From assembly GCA_963847345.1 (NCBI GenBank), contig CAWJZU010000022.1:372001-436000 (forward strand): a DNA stretch of 64,000 nucleotides, in the 5' to 3' direction. How positions within the stretch are numbered: the stretch's first letter is position 1; each line of letters starts with the position of its first letter. The notes under the pieces are model-generated. The model was not told the DNA's origin. It did not search any database and saw only the letters and a program-made list of their open reading frames with translations. The stretch is from DATARH01 sp963847345 (GTDB taxonomy: Bacteria; Pseudomonadota; Alphaproteobacteria; ATCC43930; CGMCC-115725). A program made the position numbers and the translations under genes. Positions 47,002 through 55,531 of this stretch are shown here, piece by piece.

Positions 47002-47703
47002 TTACCGCGCGGATGGCGATCCCAGGGCTTTTTGCAGCAAACGGTGTATCTCCAATCGGGCCGTCGGGGTGACCGGCTGGCCGCTGCGGCGCGAGTAGAA
47101 TTCGCCGCCCGGTGAGATGTCGATTTCCGGGAAATAAGGGCTCGGTTTGTTGTCGAGCAGCAGCCGTCCGAGGCCTTGTCCGTCGAGCGACCAGTTCCGC
47201 ACCGGCCCAGTGTCGAGATGGATGAAACGCGAATTCGGATACCAGCCGACGCCGCCGCGCTGCATCGCGCGGGCCGCCAGCATCGCGTCCTCGAGGCGGG
47301 CCGGGAGATAGACGTCGAGGGCGCGGCCGTAGAGATGCTGACTGCGCTCGGCAACCCCCAGCATCGTGCGCGCCAGCATCGCGTTGGTTTCAGGCGTGCG
47401 ATACGCCGACAGCACAGTCGCCCGGGTCGCTCCGACGGCATCGAGGACGTTTGCCAGAAAATCGAGCACGGCGATATCGATCGAAATCGTCGCGTTCTGG
47501 CGAAAGTCGCGCAAGAAGTGCGATAGTTCCTGCAAGGCATCCGCGATCGGGCCGCTGTCGTCGCGATACGGACCGCTGAAGCGCTCGCCAGTATGCGCGT
47601 TGACGAGATCAAGCCGTCGCGGCGCCGACCCAGCCCGCGTCGCCCGGACCGGCCAAGAGGTCATCGCCGCCGCGGTCAGCGTCAAGAACGACCGTCGATC
47701 CAT
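47002..47703 (-). CDS. DUF882/YcbK-family M15-like peptidase, Tat-type signal
   Basis: A 233-residue protein starting MDRRSFLTLTAAAMTS, a twin-arginine-like signal. The mature domain has the zinc-peptidase pattern SAYRTPETN, SQHLYGRALDVYLP (H-x6-D) and RFIHLDTGPVRNW. The family is related to D-Ala-D-Ala carboxypeptidases (M15) and probably acts on peptidoglycan in the periplasm. It lies downstream of the NIPSNAP gene on the same strand with a strong hairpin between them. Confidence 0.88.
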   Translation of the reverse strand: MDRRSFLTLTAAAMTSWPVRATRAGSAPRRLDLVNAHTGERFSGPYRDDSGPIADALQELSHFLRDFRQNATISIDIAVLDFLANVLDAVGATRATVLSAYRTPETNAMLARTMLGVAERSQHLYGRALDVYLPARLEDAMLAARAMQRGGVGWYPNSRFIHLDTGPVRNWSLDGQGLGRLLLDNKPSPYFPEIDISPGGEFYSRRSGQPVTPTARLEIHRLLQKALGSPSAR

Positions 47704-47775
47704 CCGGCTGGGTCTCTCCCGCTCTCAGGTCGCCGCCACAATAGAATTTCTCGCCGCCGTCCGGGAGGCCGGCGA

Positions 47776-47808
47776 GAGGCCCTCCCCCGCCCGGCGGGAG
47801 GGGGCCTC
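47776..47808 (-). terminator. Strong GC hairpin after the NIPSNAP gene
   Basis: Arms 47776-47790 and 47794-47808 form a stem of about 15 pairs with one mismatch and one wobble, closed by a very short loop. It starts ten bases after the NIPSNAP stop on the minus strand. No U-tract follows, so it may be an imperfect terminator or a processing/stability hairpin. Confidence 0.4.
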
Positions 47809-47818
47809 GATCCGCGTT

Positions 47819-48427
47819 CTAGCGCAGCGGCGAGAATTCCGCGGGCACGACGAACATGTTCTCCTGCTTGACGAACTGGCCGCGGGTATTGGGCGGCCAG
47901 GCGCCGGCGGCGCGCGCCTCGTCGCGGATGCGGAAACGCTCGGCGGCGTCTTTATACGCCCAGACATGGATCCACTGATTGAGCCCGCCGATCTCGGTGT
48001 GGCCGCAGAACGCCAGCGGCGACAGCTTCGTGCGGCCCTCGATCCGCTCCGCCCAGCGCTCGGTGACGGTTGCGGCGGCGCCCGGCAGCATCGTGTAGGT
48101 GCGGATCTCGTACAAATTGCCGAGCTGGCGCGGCTCCAGCTTCGGCGAGAACGGCGCCGGGATAATGATCTTCGATTCCATTTCCTCGATGAATTCCTGG
48201 ATTTTCGGCGGCCATCCCGGGACCGACTGCGAGCGCACCCTGGTGCGGTGCGCGAGATCGTCATACGGCCAGCAATGGATGATGCGATTGAGCGGCCCGA
48301 CTTCGGTGTGGAAGAACGCGCCGAGCGGCGAGACCTTGGTGCGTTCCTTCAGGCCCTCGGCGAATCGATTCTCGACTTCAGGGATAGAGCCGGGCTTCAT
48401 CCGGTAGGTACGCATTTCGATGATCAT
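47819..48427 (-). CDS. NIPSNAP-family protein (two repeats)
   Basis: A 202-residue protein built of two NIPSNAP (dimeric alpha-beta barrel) repeats: MIIEMRTYRMKPGSIPEVENRF and, about halfway, LYEIRTYTMLPGAAATVTERW, each followed by HTEVGPLNRIIHCWPYDDLA-like segments. The ATG at 48427 is preceded by GGAGGAAA. Bacterial NIPSNAP proteins have no established activity and often occur near catabolic genes; none is adjacent here. Divergent from lexA. Confidence 0.88.
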   Translation of the reverse strand: MIIEMRTYRMKPGSIPEVENRFAEGLKERTKVSPLGAFFHTEVGPLNRIIHCWPYDDLAHRTRVRSQSVPGWPPKIQEFIEEMESKIIIPAPFSPKLEPRQLGNLYEIRTYTMLPGAAATVTERWAERIEGRTKLSPLAFCGHTEIGGLNQWIHVWAYKDAAERFRIRDEARAAGAWPPNTRGQFVKQENMFVVPAEFSPLR

Positions 48428-48627
48428 CGGGTTTCCTCCATCCGATCGCGGCCCAGCCACTCACCAATTGGGGCTGGAGCGCTGCGCATAGTAGCGGGAG
48501 GAGACCCGCTTGGCACAAGCCCGCTCTGCATTTCCTTGGGTAGAGCGGCGACGGCTGAAGAGCGGCCGCGCCGCGCTCGGGCCGTACCCATCACAGAGCA
48601 TAAATTCGATCCAGATGCGTGCAAAGC

Positions 48628-48656
48628 TTGACGCAAGTCGGGAACTAAAGTAGAAC
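48628..48656 (+). promoter_or_regulatory. Predicted lexA promoter (-35 TTGACG, -10 TAGAAC)
   Basis: TTGACG at 48628-48633 and TAGAAC at 48651-48656 are 17 bases apart, a good sigma-70-like layout. The SOS box overlaps the spacer and the -10, so LexA binding would block RNA polymerase. The lexA ATG follows 38 bases downstream. Confidence 0.6.
48642..48656 (+). promoter_or_regulatory. Alphaproteobacterial SOS box (LexA operator)
   Basis: GAAC at 48642-48645, seven bases, then GAAC at 48653-48656. This is the reverse complement of the known alphaproteobacterial LexA operator GTTC-N7-GTTC and lies in front of lexA itself, indicating autoregulation. Confidence 0.85.
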
Positions 48657-48693
48657 GAGCTGAACCGTTTAGGGTTTGTTCCGCAGGATCGCC

Positions 48694-49416
48694 ATGTTGA
48701 CCAAAAAACAGCACGAGCTGCTGATCTTCATCAATCAGCGACTTGCCGCCACCGGCGTCGCGCCGTCGTTCGATGAGATGAAGGATGCGCTAAGCCTGCG
48801 CTCTAAATCCGGAATTCATCGCCTGATCAGCGGGTTGGAGGAGCGTGGTTTTATCCGCCGCCTGCCCCATCGGGCGCGCGCGCTCGAAGTCATGAAGCTG
48901 CCGGAGGAGAGCGCCGCCCGCGCGCCACGTCCGCCGTCTTCGATCGAATCAGAGCGCGGGCGGTTTTCCCCAACCGTGATTCGCGGCGATTTTGCAGCCG
49001 CGCTGCCGGGGGCGCCGGTGGCGCCCAACAGCGAGGCCGTCGACCTGCCGCTTTACGGCCGAATCGCCGCCGGCACGCCAATCGAGGCGCTGCGGGACCA
49101 GAATACGTCCGTCGCGATACCGGGCAGCCTGATTGGGCGCGGCGAGCATTACGCGCTGGAGGTCGCTGGCGACAGCATGATCGAAGCCGGGATTTTTGAT
49201 GGCGATACCGTCGTCATCCAACGCTGCGACACAGCCGAGAACGGTGCGATCGTGGTCGCGCTGATCGACAATATCGAAGTGACACTGAAGCGGCTGCGCC
49301 GGCGCGGTGGCTCGATCGCGCTTGAGCCGGCCAACAAGGCGTACGAGACCCGAATCTTTGGCCCCGAGCAGGTGAAGGTGCAGGGCCGATTGGTCGGGTT
49401 GCTGCGCCGTTACTGA
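48694..49416 (+). CDS. lexA: SOS repressor LexA
   Basis: A 240-residue repressor. The winged-helix DNA-binding domain is at the N-terminus (LTKKQHELLIFINQRL, SFDEMKDALSLRSKSGIHRLI) and the S24 autoprotease domain at the C-terminus. The cleavage site is Ala126-Gly127 in GRIAAGTP, with catalytic Ser161 in GDSMIEAG and Lys199 in VTLKR. ATG at 48694 is chosen as the domain start. RecA-stimulated self-cleavage derepresses DNA-repair genes. The operator and promoter in front make it self-regulated. Confidence 0.96.
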   Translation: MLTKKQHELLIFINQRLAATGVAPSFDEMKDALSLRSKSGIHRLISGLEERGFIRRLPHRARALEVMKLPEESAARAPRPPSSIESERGRFSPTVIRGDFAAALPGAPVAPNSEAVDLPLYGRIAAGTPIEALRDQNTSVAIPGSLIGRGEHYALEVAGDSMIEAGIFDGDTVVIQRCDTAENGAIVVALIDNIEVTLKRLRRRGGSIALEPANKAYETRIFGPEQVKVQGRLVGLLRRY

Positions 49417-49617
49417 CGTCGCGGCGGGAATACTCGGCGCGACGATGCGTTGTTCCCGAGAGTATGCCGGTTAACTCGCCGGTGCCTCCCGATAAATCGA
49501 CCATCCGGACGGAGCTGCGGCAATGCTGCCGAATTTCTGCCGCCCGCTTGACCACGGATTGGGTAGACACAAGTTAACGCCATCCAGCGGCATTGAATCA
49601 GACGAACGGGCAGTCGG

Positions 49618-50253
49618 ATGACACTTTCAGGAACCGGGACAGAACGGAAACACGTTTTTGCGGTTATTGCGCTTTGTGTCGCGCTCGCCGCACTGCCACC
49701 CCGCCTTGCGGCTGCGAGCGCCGGATCCGATACGGTGCGCAGCCTTTACGACGCGCTGCTGACGACGATGCAAAGCGGCGCGGCGCTGGGCCCGCGCGGT
49801 CGCTATGCGCGCATCGAGCCGATTGTTCGCCGCGTATTCGACATCGACTACATGACGCGGCTCGCGGTCGGTCCGGAATGGGCGCGGCTCGCCGAGGCGC
49901 AGCGGCAGCAGGTTCAGCAGGCTTTCCAGCGCTACATCGCGGCGATGTACGCCGACCGCTTCGACAGCTACGCCGGTGAGCGGCTGCAGGTCACCGGGGA
50001 ACGGCCCTCGACCGGCGGCACCATCATCACAAGCCAGATCATCAAATCAAACGGCGAGCCGGTAAACCTCAACTATCTGGTGCGCAACAATGGCGGCATC
50101 TGGCAGATCGCGGACGTCTATCTCGACGGAACAATCAGCGAACTGGCGACCCGCCGGTCGGAATTCGCCTCGATCCTGCGCGCCAGCGGCATCGATGGGC
50201 TTATTCAGACACTGAACGCAAAGGCCGATACGCTGGCGGCGCGTGCCTCTTAG
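49618..50253 (+). CDS. MlaC/HpnM-like periplasmic lipid-transport protein
   Basis: A 211-residue exported protein: signal peptide about residues 1-33 (cleavage after LAAA), then an MlaC (Ttg2D) domain with DYMTRLAVGPEWARLAEAQRQ and VNLNYLVRNNGGIWQIADVYLDG. MlaC proteins carry phospholipid between membranes; HpnM versions move hopanoids. The usual MlaBDEF partners are not in this window, so it is an orphan here. Separated from lexA by 200 bases with no visible feature. Confidence 0.88.
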   Translation: MTLSGTGTERKHVFAVIALCVALAALPPRLAAASAGSDTVRSLYDALLTTMQSGAALGPRGRYARIEPIVRRVFDIDYMTRLAVGPEWARLAEAQRQQVQQAFQRYIAAMYADRFDSYAGERLQVTGERPSTGGTIITSQIIKSNGEPVNLNYLVRNNGGIWQIADVYLDGTISELATRRSEFASILRASGIDGLIQTLNAKADTLAARAS

Positions 50254-50424
50254 ACGGCTCCCCGCGGCCGGTGAACCAACTCGCTCCTGATCGTGCCTTT
50301 CAACGGTCGGGGACGCGTGCTAGCGCGTCGTAACCGGCGCGCCGCCGCATGTCAGCATCGGGACATCGGTTGCGGTATCGAGCGAGGCGGATCTCGCCGC
50401 GCCACCGTTCCGCGGAGGGCTCTA

Positions 50425-52377
50425 TCAAACCGTTCCCGCCGCCCGCGCCGGTGCGTCCTGCGCCGGATGCCTCACAGCACGGTATTCCGGAACGAAACGG
50501 TGCAGCAGATCGATGACCCGCATGCGGTTTCCGGCCCGCGCCTGCTCCTCGAGCTCCTCGATCGAGCGCGCCAGAACCGCGTAATCGGCGGTGCGCGGCG
50601 CGGCCAGGCGTAGCGCTGGATTGGCGGTGGGGATCGGCGCTTCAGCCGCATGAAACAGGGCCTCGTGCAGCTTTTCGCCCGGGCGCAACCCCGTATAGAC
50701 AATCGAGATGTCGCGATCCGGCCGTTTGCCGGCCAGGCGGATCATCTGGCGCGCCAAGTCGACAATCCTGACAGGCTCCCCCATGTCGAGCACGAAGATT
50801 TTGCCGCGCGTGTCTCGCCCCCCCGCCTCGGGCATCGTCGACGACGCCTCGAGAACCAGTTCGACGGCCTCGCGAACCGTCATGAAAAAGCGGCTGGCGT
50901 CGGGATGCGTCACCGTTAACGGTCCGCCGGACGCGAGCTGGCGCGTGAACAGCGGCACAACCGATCCGGTCGAACCCAGTACATTTCCGAACCGCACCGT
51001 CAACAGCCGCGTCCCCGGCGGACCCCGCCGCGATTCATACAAATCCAGCGCTTGGCAGAAGCTTTCGGCCAAGCGCTTCGTAGCCCCCATGACGCTCGCC
51101 GGATTGACGGCCTTGTCGGTCGAGATCATCACGACCAGCGCCGTGCCGAGCGCACGCGCCGCCTCGGCAACGTTGCGTGTGCCGATCACATTGGTCAGCA
51201 CGCCCTCGATCGGGTTCGCCTCGACCATCGGCACGTGCTTCAACGCGGCGGCGTGAAACACGATCTGCGGCTGCTCGTCGGCGATCACCGCCTCTACGCG
51301 GCGGCGGTCGCGTACATCGCCGAGCAAAGGGACGATCGCAAGCTCCGGGCACCGTTCGTGCAACTCGCCGTCGATCTCGTAGAGCAGGTATTCGCTGCTG
51401 TCGACCAGGATCAGCCGGGCCGGGGCCAAGGCGGCTATCTGACGGGACAGCTCCGAGCCAATCGTCCCGCCCGCGCCGGTGACGAGAACCCGCCGTCCCC
51501 GGATCAGGCGTGCCATCGCGTCGCGGTCGAGCACCGCCTGCGGCCGGCCGAGCAGGTCCTCGAGCGCGATCGGCTCGATTATTCGGGTCGGATCGGTGCG
51601 AGTCTGCTGGAATTCGGTGAGCCGGGGCAGCCGCGCCAGCGGTATCGCCAACGCGTCCGCGCGATCGAGCAAGTACCGCACCTCGGCGCCGGCCAGACCC
51701 TGCGTCGTGATCACCAATTTTTGCGGACGCCGGCCGCGCCGATCGAGATCGGCCACGACCTTTTCGAGCGAATCGATCGTTCCGAGAACCGGCACCCCAT
51801 AAATTTGCCGGCCAACCCGCGACGGCGTGTCCGACAGCATGCCGATAACGCGGTAAAGGGCATAACGATCGCGCACGCACTCGCGGATGAACGTATCAGC
51901 GCCGTCCTTCGTACTGATCAGCAGCACCGGCACGCTCGCGGCGCGGTCGCGCTCGAACAGATGATCGAGACGACGGTCCTTGAACAGCCGGTAACCCAGC
52001 CGCGGTCCGCCGAGCAGTGCGACCAGAACCAGCCAGTTGATCAGCAGGAACGACCGCGGCAGCGTGTCGAGCCGCGTGAACAGAAACATGATCGGCAAAA
52101 AAATCAGCCCGGTCAGCGCCGCGGCGCGAGCGATGTTGAACAGGTCCGGCACCGACGCGTAACGCCAGATGCCGCGATAGAGGCCGGTCACGAGGAACAC
52201 GCCGCCGGCGATCAGGGTGAATGCGACACCGTAGAGCACGAGCAGCTTCGGCTCCAGAATTCGCAGCATGTCGTCGCCGACCCGCAGGTAAATGGCGAGC
52301 ACGAACGACAGCGCGGCCATCGCGAGATCGTGCAAAAACGCGAAAACGGCACGGCGGGACTTGGGGAAGATCGACAC
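50425..52377 (-). CDS. CapD/WbpM-type nucleotide-sugar 4,6-dehydratase (membrane)
   Basis: A 650-residue protein: four N-terminal membrane helices (about residues 10-125), a CoA-binding-like linker domain (145-280), then an NAD-dependent dehydratase with GAGGTIGS at 301-308. The catalytic segment STDKAVNPASVMGATKR has Met at 430 instead of Tyr and Lys at 434, the S-M-K pattern of this subfamily. Such enzymes make UDP-4-keto-6-deoxy sugars, such as precursors of QuiNAc or FucNAc, for surface glycans. It begins with a GTG. It probably feeds the polysaccharide locus though placed 8 kb away. Confidence 0.9.
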   Translation of the reverse strand: MSIFPKSRRAVFAFLHDLAMAALSFVLAIYLRVGDDMLRILEPKLLVLYGVAFTLIAGGVFLVTGLYRGIWRYASVPDLFNIARAAALTGLIFLPIMFLFTRLDTLPRSFLLINWLVLVALLGGPRLGYRLFKDRRLDHLFERDRAASVPVLLISTKDGADTFIRECVRDRYALYRVIGMLSDTPSRVGRQIYGVPVLGTIDSLEKVVADLDRRGRRPQKLVITTQGLAGAEVRYLLDRADALAIPLARLPRLTEFQQTRTDPTRIIEPIALEDLLGRPQAVLDRDAMARLIRGRRVLVTGAGGTIGSELSRQIAALAPARLILVDSSEYLLYEIDGELHERCPELAIVPLLGDVRDRRRVEAVIADEQPQIVFHAAALKHVPMVEANPIEGVLTNVIGTRNVAEAARALGTALVVMISTDKAVNPASVMGATKRLAESFCQALDLYESRRGPPGTRLLTVRFGNVLGSTGSVVPLFTRQLASGGPLTVTHPDASRFFMTVREAVELVLEASSTMPEAGGRDTRGKIFVLDMGEPVRIVDLARQMIRLAGKRPDRDISIVYTGLRPGEKLHEALFHAAEAPIPTANPALRLAAPRTADYAVLARSIEELEEQARAGNRMRVIDLLHRFVPEYRAVRHPAQDAPARAAGTV

Positions 52378-52633
52378 GCGGCAGTGCAGCCCAACAGGTT
52401 CGAACGCGGTCGCTTCTATAGCAAAGATAGATCAAATCCGGAAATCGCCGTAGGGAGCGGGCGGCTTGGTCTGGGTCGCCAAGGCGCCAAGCGCTGTGCT
52501 ATCGGATCGAATCTAACGCTCGGTGCCGGTGCCTGACGGCGGCGATGATCTTGTCAGGGCCGGCGGTCCCACGCGAAGGGCTTCGATTGTCGAGCGTCGG
52601 GCGGCCATCAACCGCTTCCCGCGGGGTTCGCCA

Positions 52634-53824
52634 ATGCTGACGCTGCCACGGTCACCCGAATTGCAGCCCGACATGAGATTTGTTCTGCTGACAGCTCTCA
52701 CCGTCGTCGCGATCGTCTACGGGTCTCTCTACCCTTTTGACTTTCGCATTCCGGCTGACGGAGAGGGTGCGGTAATCGCGTTGCTTCGTTCCTGGGCGAT
52801 GTTGCCATCCGGCCGCGGCGATTTCGTTGCCAATGTTCTGTTTTATACGCCGCTCGGCTGGTTCGGAGTCCTTTCGCTGCCGCGGCGCATCAGCGTCGCG
52901 TTTCGCTTTTTATTGATAGTCATCGGCGGAACCACCCTTTCCGTGAGCATAGAGCTGGCTCAATATTACGATGTCGGCAGGGTGACGGCTGCTAACGATG
53001 TCTACGCCAACCTGCTGGGAACAATAATCGGCGGTCTGGCCGGCATCACCCTGTTCCGAAATTGGCGTTTTCCGCCAATCGCCGCGATTTCAACAAAGCC
53101 GATACCGGCGGCGCTTCTGGCGGCGTGGGCCGGCTATCGGCTTTACCCCTATGTGCCGACGATCGACCTGCACAAGTATTGGAACGCGCTGAAGCCGATT
53201 ATCTTCTATTCAACCCTTCCTCCCGAGGCTCTCTATCGCCACACGACGATCTGGCTGACGACTTTCGTCTTGATCTCGGAGCTTGTCGGACCTCGCCCGC
53301 CGCTACTGCTGGCACCGTTGTTTTGTGGAAGTATCCTGGTTGCGCGCGTGCTGATCGTCGATACGGTGCTTAGTGTTCCTGAAATCGCCGGCGCCGCCAT
53401 CGCGCTGTGCCTGTGGCCGGTCATGCTTCGCCTGTCGCACCGGCGGCGTGCCGCCGTACTGTTCATCTTGTTAGGCGCCGCAATTGTAATCGGGCGGCTG
53501 CAACCCTTTCACTTCCAGCCCACGCCGCGAGATTTCGGATGGGTGCCGTTCCGCGGCCTGCTGGCGGGTTCGATCGCGGTAAACGTCATGTCCTTCTGCG
53601 AGAAGTCCTTCTTGTACGGCAGTTTGCTATATCTGTTTACCGAGGCCGGCGGGCGTCTTCGCTCGGCGGTATTGATCGTCGGCGGCACGCTGTTCGTGAC
53701 CAGCTTTGCACAAACCTACCTCCCGGGCCGCTCGGCCGAGATCACCGACCCCGTAATGGTCCTGCTGCTCGCCGCCGCCTTCAGCCTCCTCCGCGGCAAA
53801 AGTAGCAAACGTAGGATGGGCTGA
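52634..53824 (+). CDS. VanZ-like multi-spanning membrane protein
   Basis: A 396-residue membrane protein with about nine to ten hydrophobic segments. The first part has the VanZ-like pattern YGSLYPFDFR, FVANVLFYTPLGWFG and SVSIELAQYYDVGRVTAANDVYANLLGTIIGG. The second half repeats the theme with PFHFQPTPRDFGWVPFRGLL. VanZ-family proteins are poorly understood; many occur in polysaccharide or exosortase loci. The last codons fall in an intergenic repeat, so the original C-terminus may have been shorter or longer. Divergent from the dehydratase gene across 256 bases in which I see no clear promoter. Confidence 0.82.
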   Translation: MLTLPRSPELQPDMRFVLLTALTVVAIVYGSLYPFDFRIPADGEGAVIALLRSWAMLPSGRGDFVANVLFYTPLGWFGVLSLPRRISVAFRFLLIVIGGTTLSVSIELAQYYDVGRVTAANDVYANLLGTIIGGLAGITLFRNWRFPPIAAISTKPIPAALLAAWAGYRLYPYVPTIDLHKYWNALKPIIFYSTLPPEALYRHTTIWLTTFVLISELVGPRPPLLLAPLFCGSILVARVLIVDTVLSVPEIAGAAIALCLWPVMLRLSHRRRAAVLFILLGAAIVIGRLQPFHFQPTPRDFGWVPFRGLLAGSIAVNVMSFCEKSFLYGSLLYLFTEAGGRLRSAVLIVGGTLFVTSFAQTYLPGRSAEITDPVMVLLLAAAFSLLRGKSSKRRMG

Positions 53825-53880
53825 GCGAACGCGAAGCCGATGCGGACGGACCGGACCAATCAGCATCGGCTTCGCTCCGC
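53811..53880. repeat. Intergenic repeat, copy 1 (GTAGGATGGGC family)
   Basis: Begins GTAGGATGGGCTGAGCGAAC and contains inverted arms around GCGAAGCCGATGC and GCATCGGCTTCGC. It shares its first ~45 bases almost exactly with the copy at 54685-54771, in the same orientation, and overlaps the end of the VanZ-like gene. Confidence 0.75.
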
Positions 53881-53964
53881 CAAGCCTGTGTTACGTTGAT
53901 AGCCGACCGGGATCGACCACGGCGATGCGCGCGAGGGGTGGCCGCTTTCTCCCCGCGCCACCGG

Positions 53965-54534
53965 TCAGGTCGGCCGCATCTGCGACGGGGCAACCCAGGC
54001 TTTCTGAAGCAGCCGGCGGACCATCGGCTCGAACGTCGATAGCGGTTCGTTCTTGTAGTCGGGGTCGAAGGATATTTCGTCGTATTTGGCACAGAACTCG
54101 ACCGTCTGCTCGTACGCCGGATCAGATTTGTAGATGTCGCGCGCATTGGGATCGAGGCCCATGTGCCGGGCGTAGAAATAGGTCTGGAACAGGCCGTGTT
54201 GCACCAGCATCCAGTGATTGTCGCGGCTGATGAAGGGCCGCAGGATCGCGGCGACAACCTCGCCGTGATTGAACGGGCCGAGCGGCTCGCAAACGTCATG
54301 CAGCAGCGCCACCGCGACGTATTCCTCGTCCTTGTTGTCGCGCAGCGCGCGCGTGGCGGACTGCAGGCAGTGATCGTAGCGCGTGATGTTGTAGGCGGTG
54401 TCCTGGGCGAGGTCGCGCAGCATCACAAACAGCCGGTCGGGCAAGGCGCGCAGTGTCTGCTCATGCACATGCCGCAGCACAACGAAATCCTCGTCCGTGC
54501 CCTCGTCCATTCGCCGGTAATGCATCCTTTCCAT
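53965..54534 (-). CDS. HD-domain protein (phosphohydrolase or PhnZ-like diiron oxygenase)
   Basis: A 189-residue cytoplasmic protein with an HD-domain core: YDHCLQSATRALRDN, VALLHDVCEPLGPFNHGEV and HWMLVQHGLFQTYFY. The HD pair and the later histidines fit a di-metal site. The pattern resembles HD oxygenases of the PhnZ/MIOX type at least as well as plain phosphohydrolases; which is right cannot be decided by eye. The ATG at 54534 has an AAGGGGG ribosome site. It lies between two copies of the same repeat and has no functional neighbours. Confidence 0.75.
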   Translation of the reverse strand: MERMHYRRMDEGTDEDFVVLRHVHEQTLRALPDRLFVMLRDLAQDTAYNITRYDHCLQSATRALRDNKDEEYVAVALLHDVCEPLGPFNHGEVVAAILRPFISRDNHWMLVQHGLFQTYFYARHMGLDPNARDIYKSDPAYEQTVEFCAKYDEISFDPDYKNEPLSTFEPMVRRLLQKAWVAPSQMRPT

Positions 54535-54684
54535 GACACCCCCTTCGCCATACCGCATCGGTGGCTCTCCGGCGCACCATACTCTCGATCTCCGTGATTT
54601 TACATTCCCGGATAGGGCGGCGGCACACCAATTCTTGCAGGAGATGGCGTCGGCCACGGCGCCGTCACCCTCCCACGCGGCAAA

Positions 54685-54771
54685 TGTAGGATGGGCCGAG
54701 CGAACGCGAAACCCATGCGGACGGACCAGGACCACTCAGCATGGGCTTCGCTTTCCTCAGCCCATCCTACA
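54685..54771. repeat. Intergenic palindromic repeat, copy 2 (TGTAGGATGGGC family)
   Basis: The outer ends TGTAGGATGGGC (54685-54696) and GCCCATCCTACA (54760-54771) are perfect inverted repeats, and inner arms (AACCCATGCGG / CAGCATGGGCTTCG) also pair. It closely resembles the copy at 53811-53880. Together the two copies flank the HD-domain gene. Confidence 0.8.
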
Positions 54772-54775
54772 TTAC

Positions 54776-55417
54776 TCAATTTCGTTCACGCTCAATCCCG
54801 ATTGTTAAAGATGGTTGTAAGCCGAGTTGAACTTGAAGCACAACAGTCTTTTGCGTCATATTCATTTCCGCGACAATCATCTCTGTTTGAGTTGCTATCA
54901 GGTCGAGCAGTAACGCGCCATACTTACGCAGCTTCGTTTTAACATAATCCATAGTTTCCCACGGGAATGGATTTGGTAACTTCCCTTCCGGAACAAGTTT
55001 AAGACCTTCGTATCGTGCTCTGATCTGCTGCGCCACAGTTCCTTGGCCCGTCGGCTCATCTCGAGCACTCTTTTTAAGTTCCTCCAGAATATTGTGGTAT
55101 ATTGATATACGCTCATGAACGTCTTGAATTAGTCTCAAAAGTGGCTTTTCTTGAACTGTCTCCCGATACATTCTCGTTACGTAATTGGTGTTTATCTCGG
55201 TCTTTTCGGACGCTTCCTCCAACACCGCAATCCATAGATCATCCTCGCTTAGGCGGCCGTGCGCATCCTCCATGGGTTTCTCTCCCGTGTGTATTGGCGT
55301 TTCGTCGATTTCAGCATGGCCCGGAGCAGCCGGATGCAAATCCTCCCACTTGAGCGGCCTTGGCCTGGGCCGACGTCTGCGGCCTTGGCCAGGGGTATTC
55401 TTATCATTGTCAGACAT
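54776..55417 (-). CDS. Hypothetical protein of low-GC DNA, family unknown
   Basis: A 213-residue cytoplasmic protein with a disordered, Arg/Pro-rich start (GQGRRRRPRPRPLKWEDLHP) and a mainly helical remainder rich in Glu, Lys and Leu (HERISIYHNILEELKKSARD). No membrane helix or known motif was recognised. Its DNA is visibly AT-richer than its neighbours, which suggests acquisition by transfer. The ATG at 55417 has a GAGGG ribosome site. The repeat copy at 54685-54771 lies just behind its stop. Confidence 0.65.
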   Translation of the reverse strand: MSDNDKNTPGQGRRRRPRPRPLKWEDLHPAAPGHAEIDETPIHTGEKPMEDAHGRLSEDDLWIAVLEEASEKTEINTNYVTRMYRETVQEKPLLRLIQDVHERISIYHNILEELKKSARDEPTGQGTVAQQIRARYEGLKLVPEGKLPNPFPWETMDYVKTKLRKYGALLLDLIATQTEMIVAEMNMTQKTVVLQVQLGLQPSLTIGIERERN

Positions 55418-55531
55418 TTCGTGCCCTCGTGACAATCGTCGCGATGCGTCGGCGAGAAGCCGCTTCAACGCGTTGGGTTTGCGCCGGCGCTGATAGGTTC
55501 TGGTTTCCAGTTACCAATCATATTGTTGGCT

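Noticed and set aside
51052..52536. A 494-codon open frame on the plus strand opposite the CapD-like gene
   Set aside because: Mirror frame rich in Arg/Gln/His; the CapD-like protein on the other strand has full domain structure.
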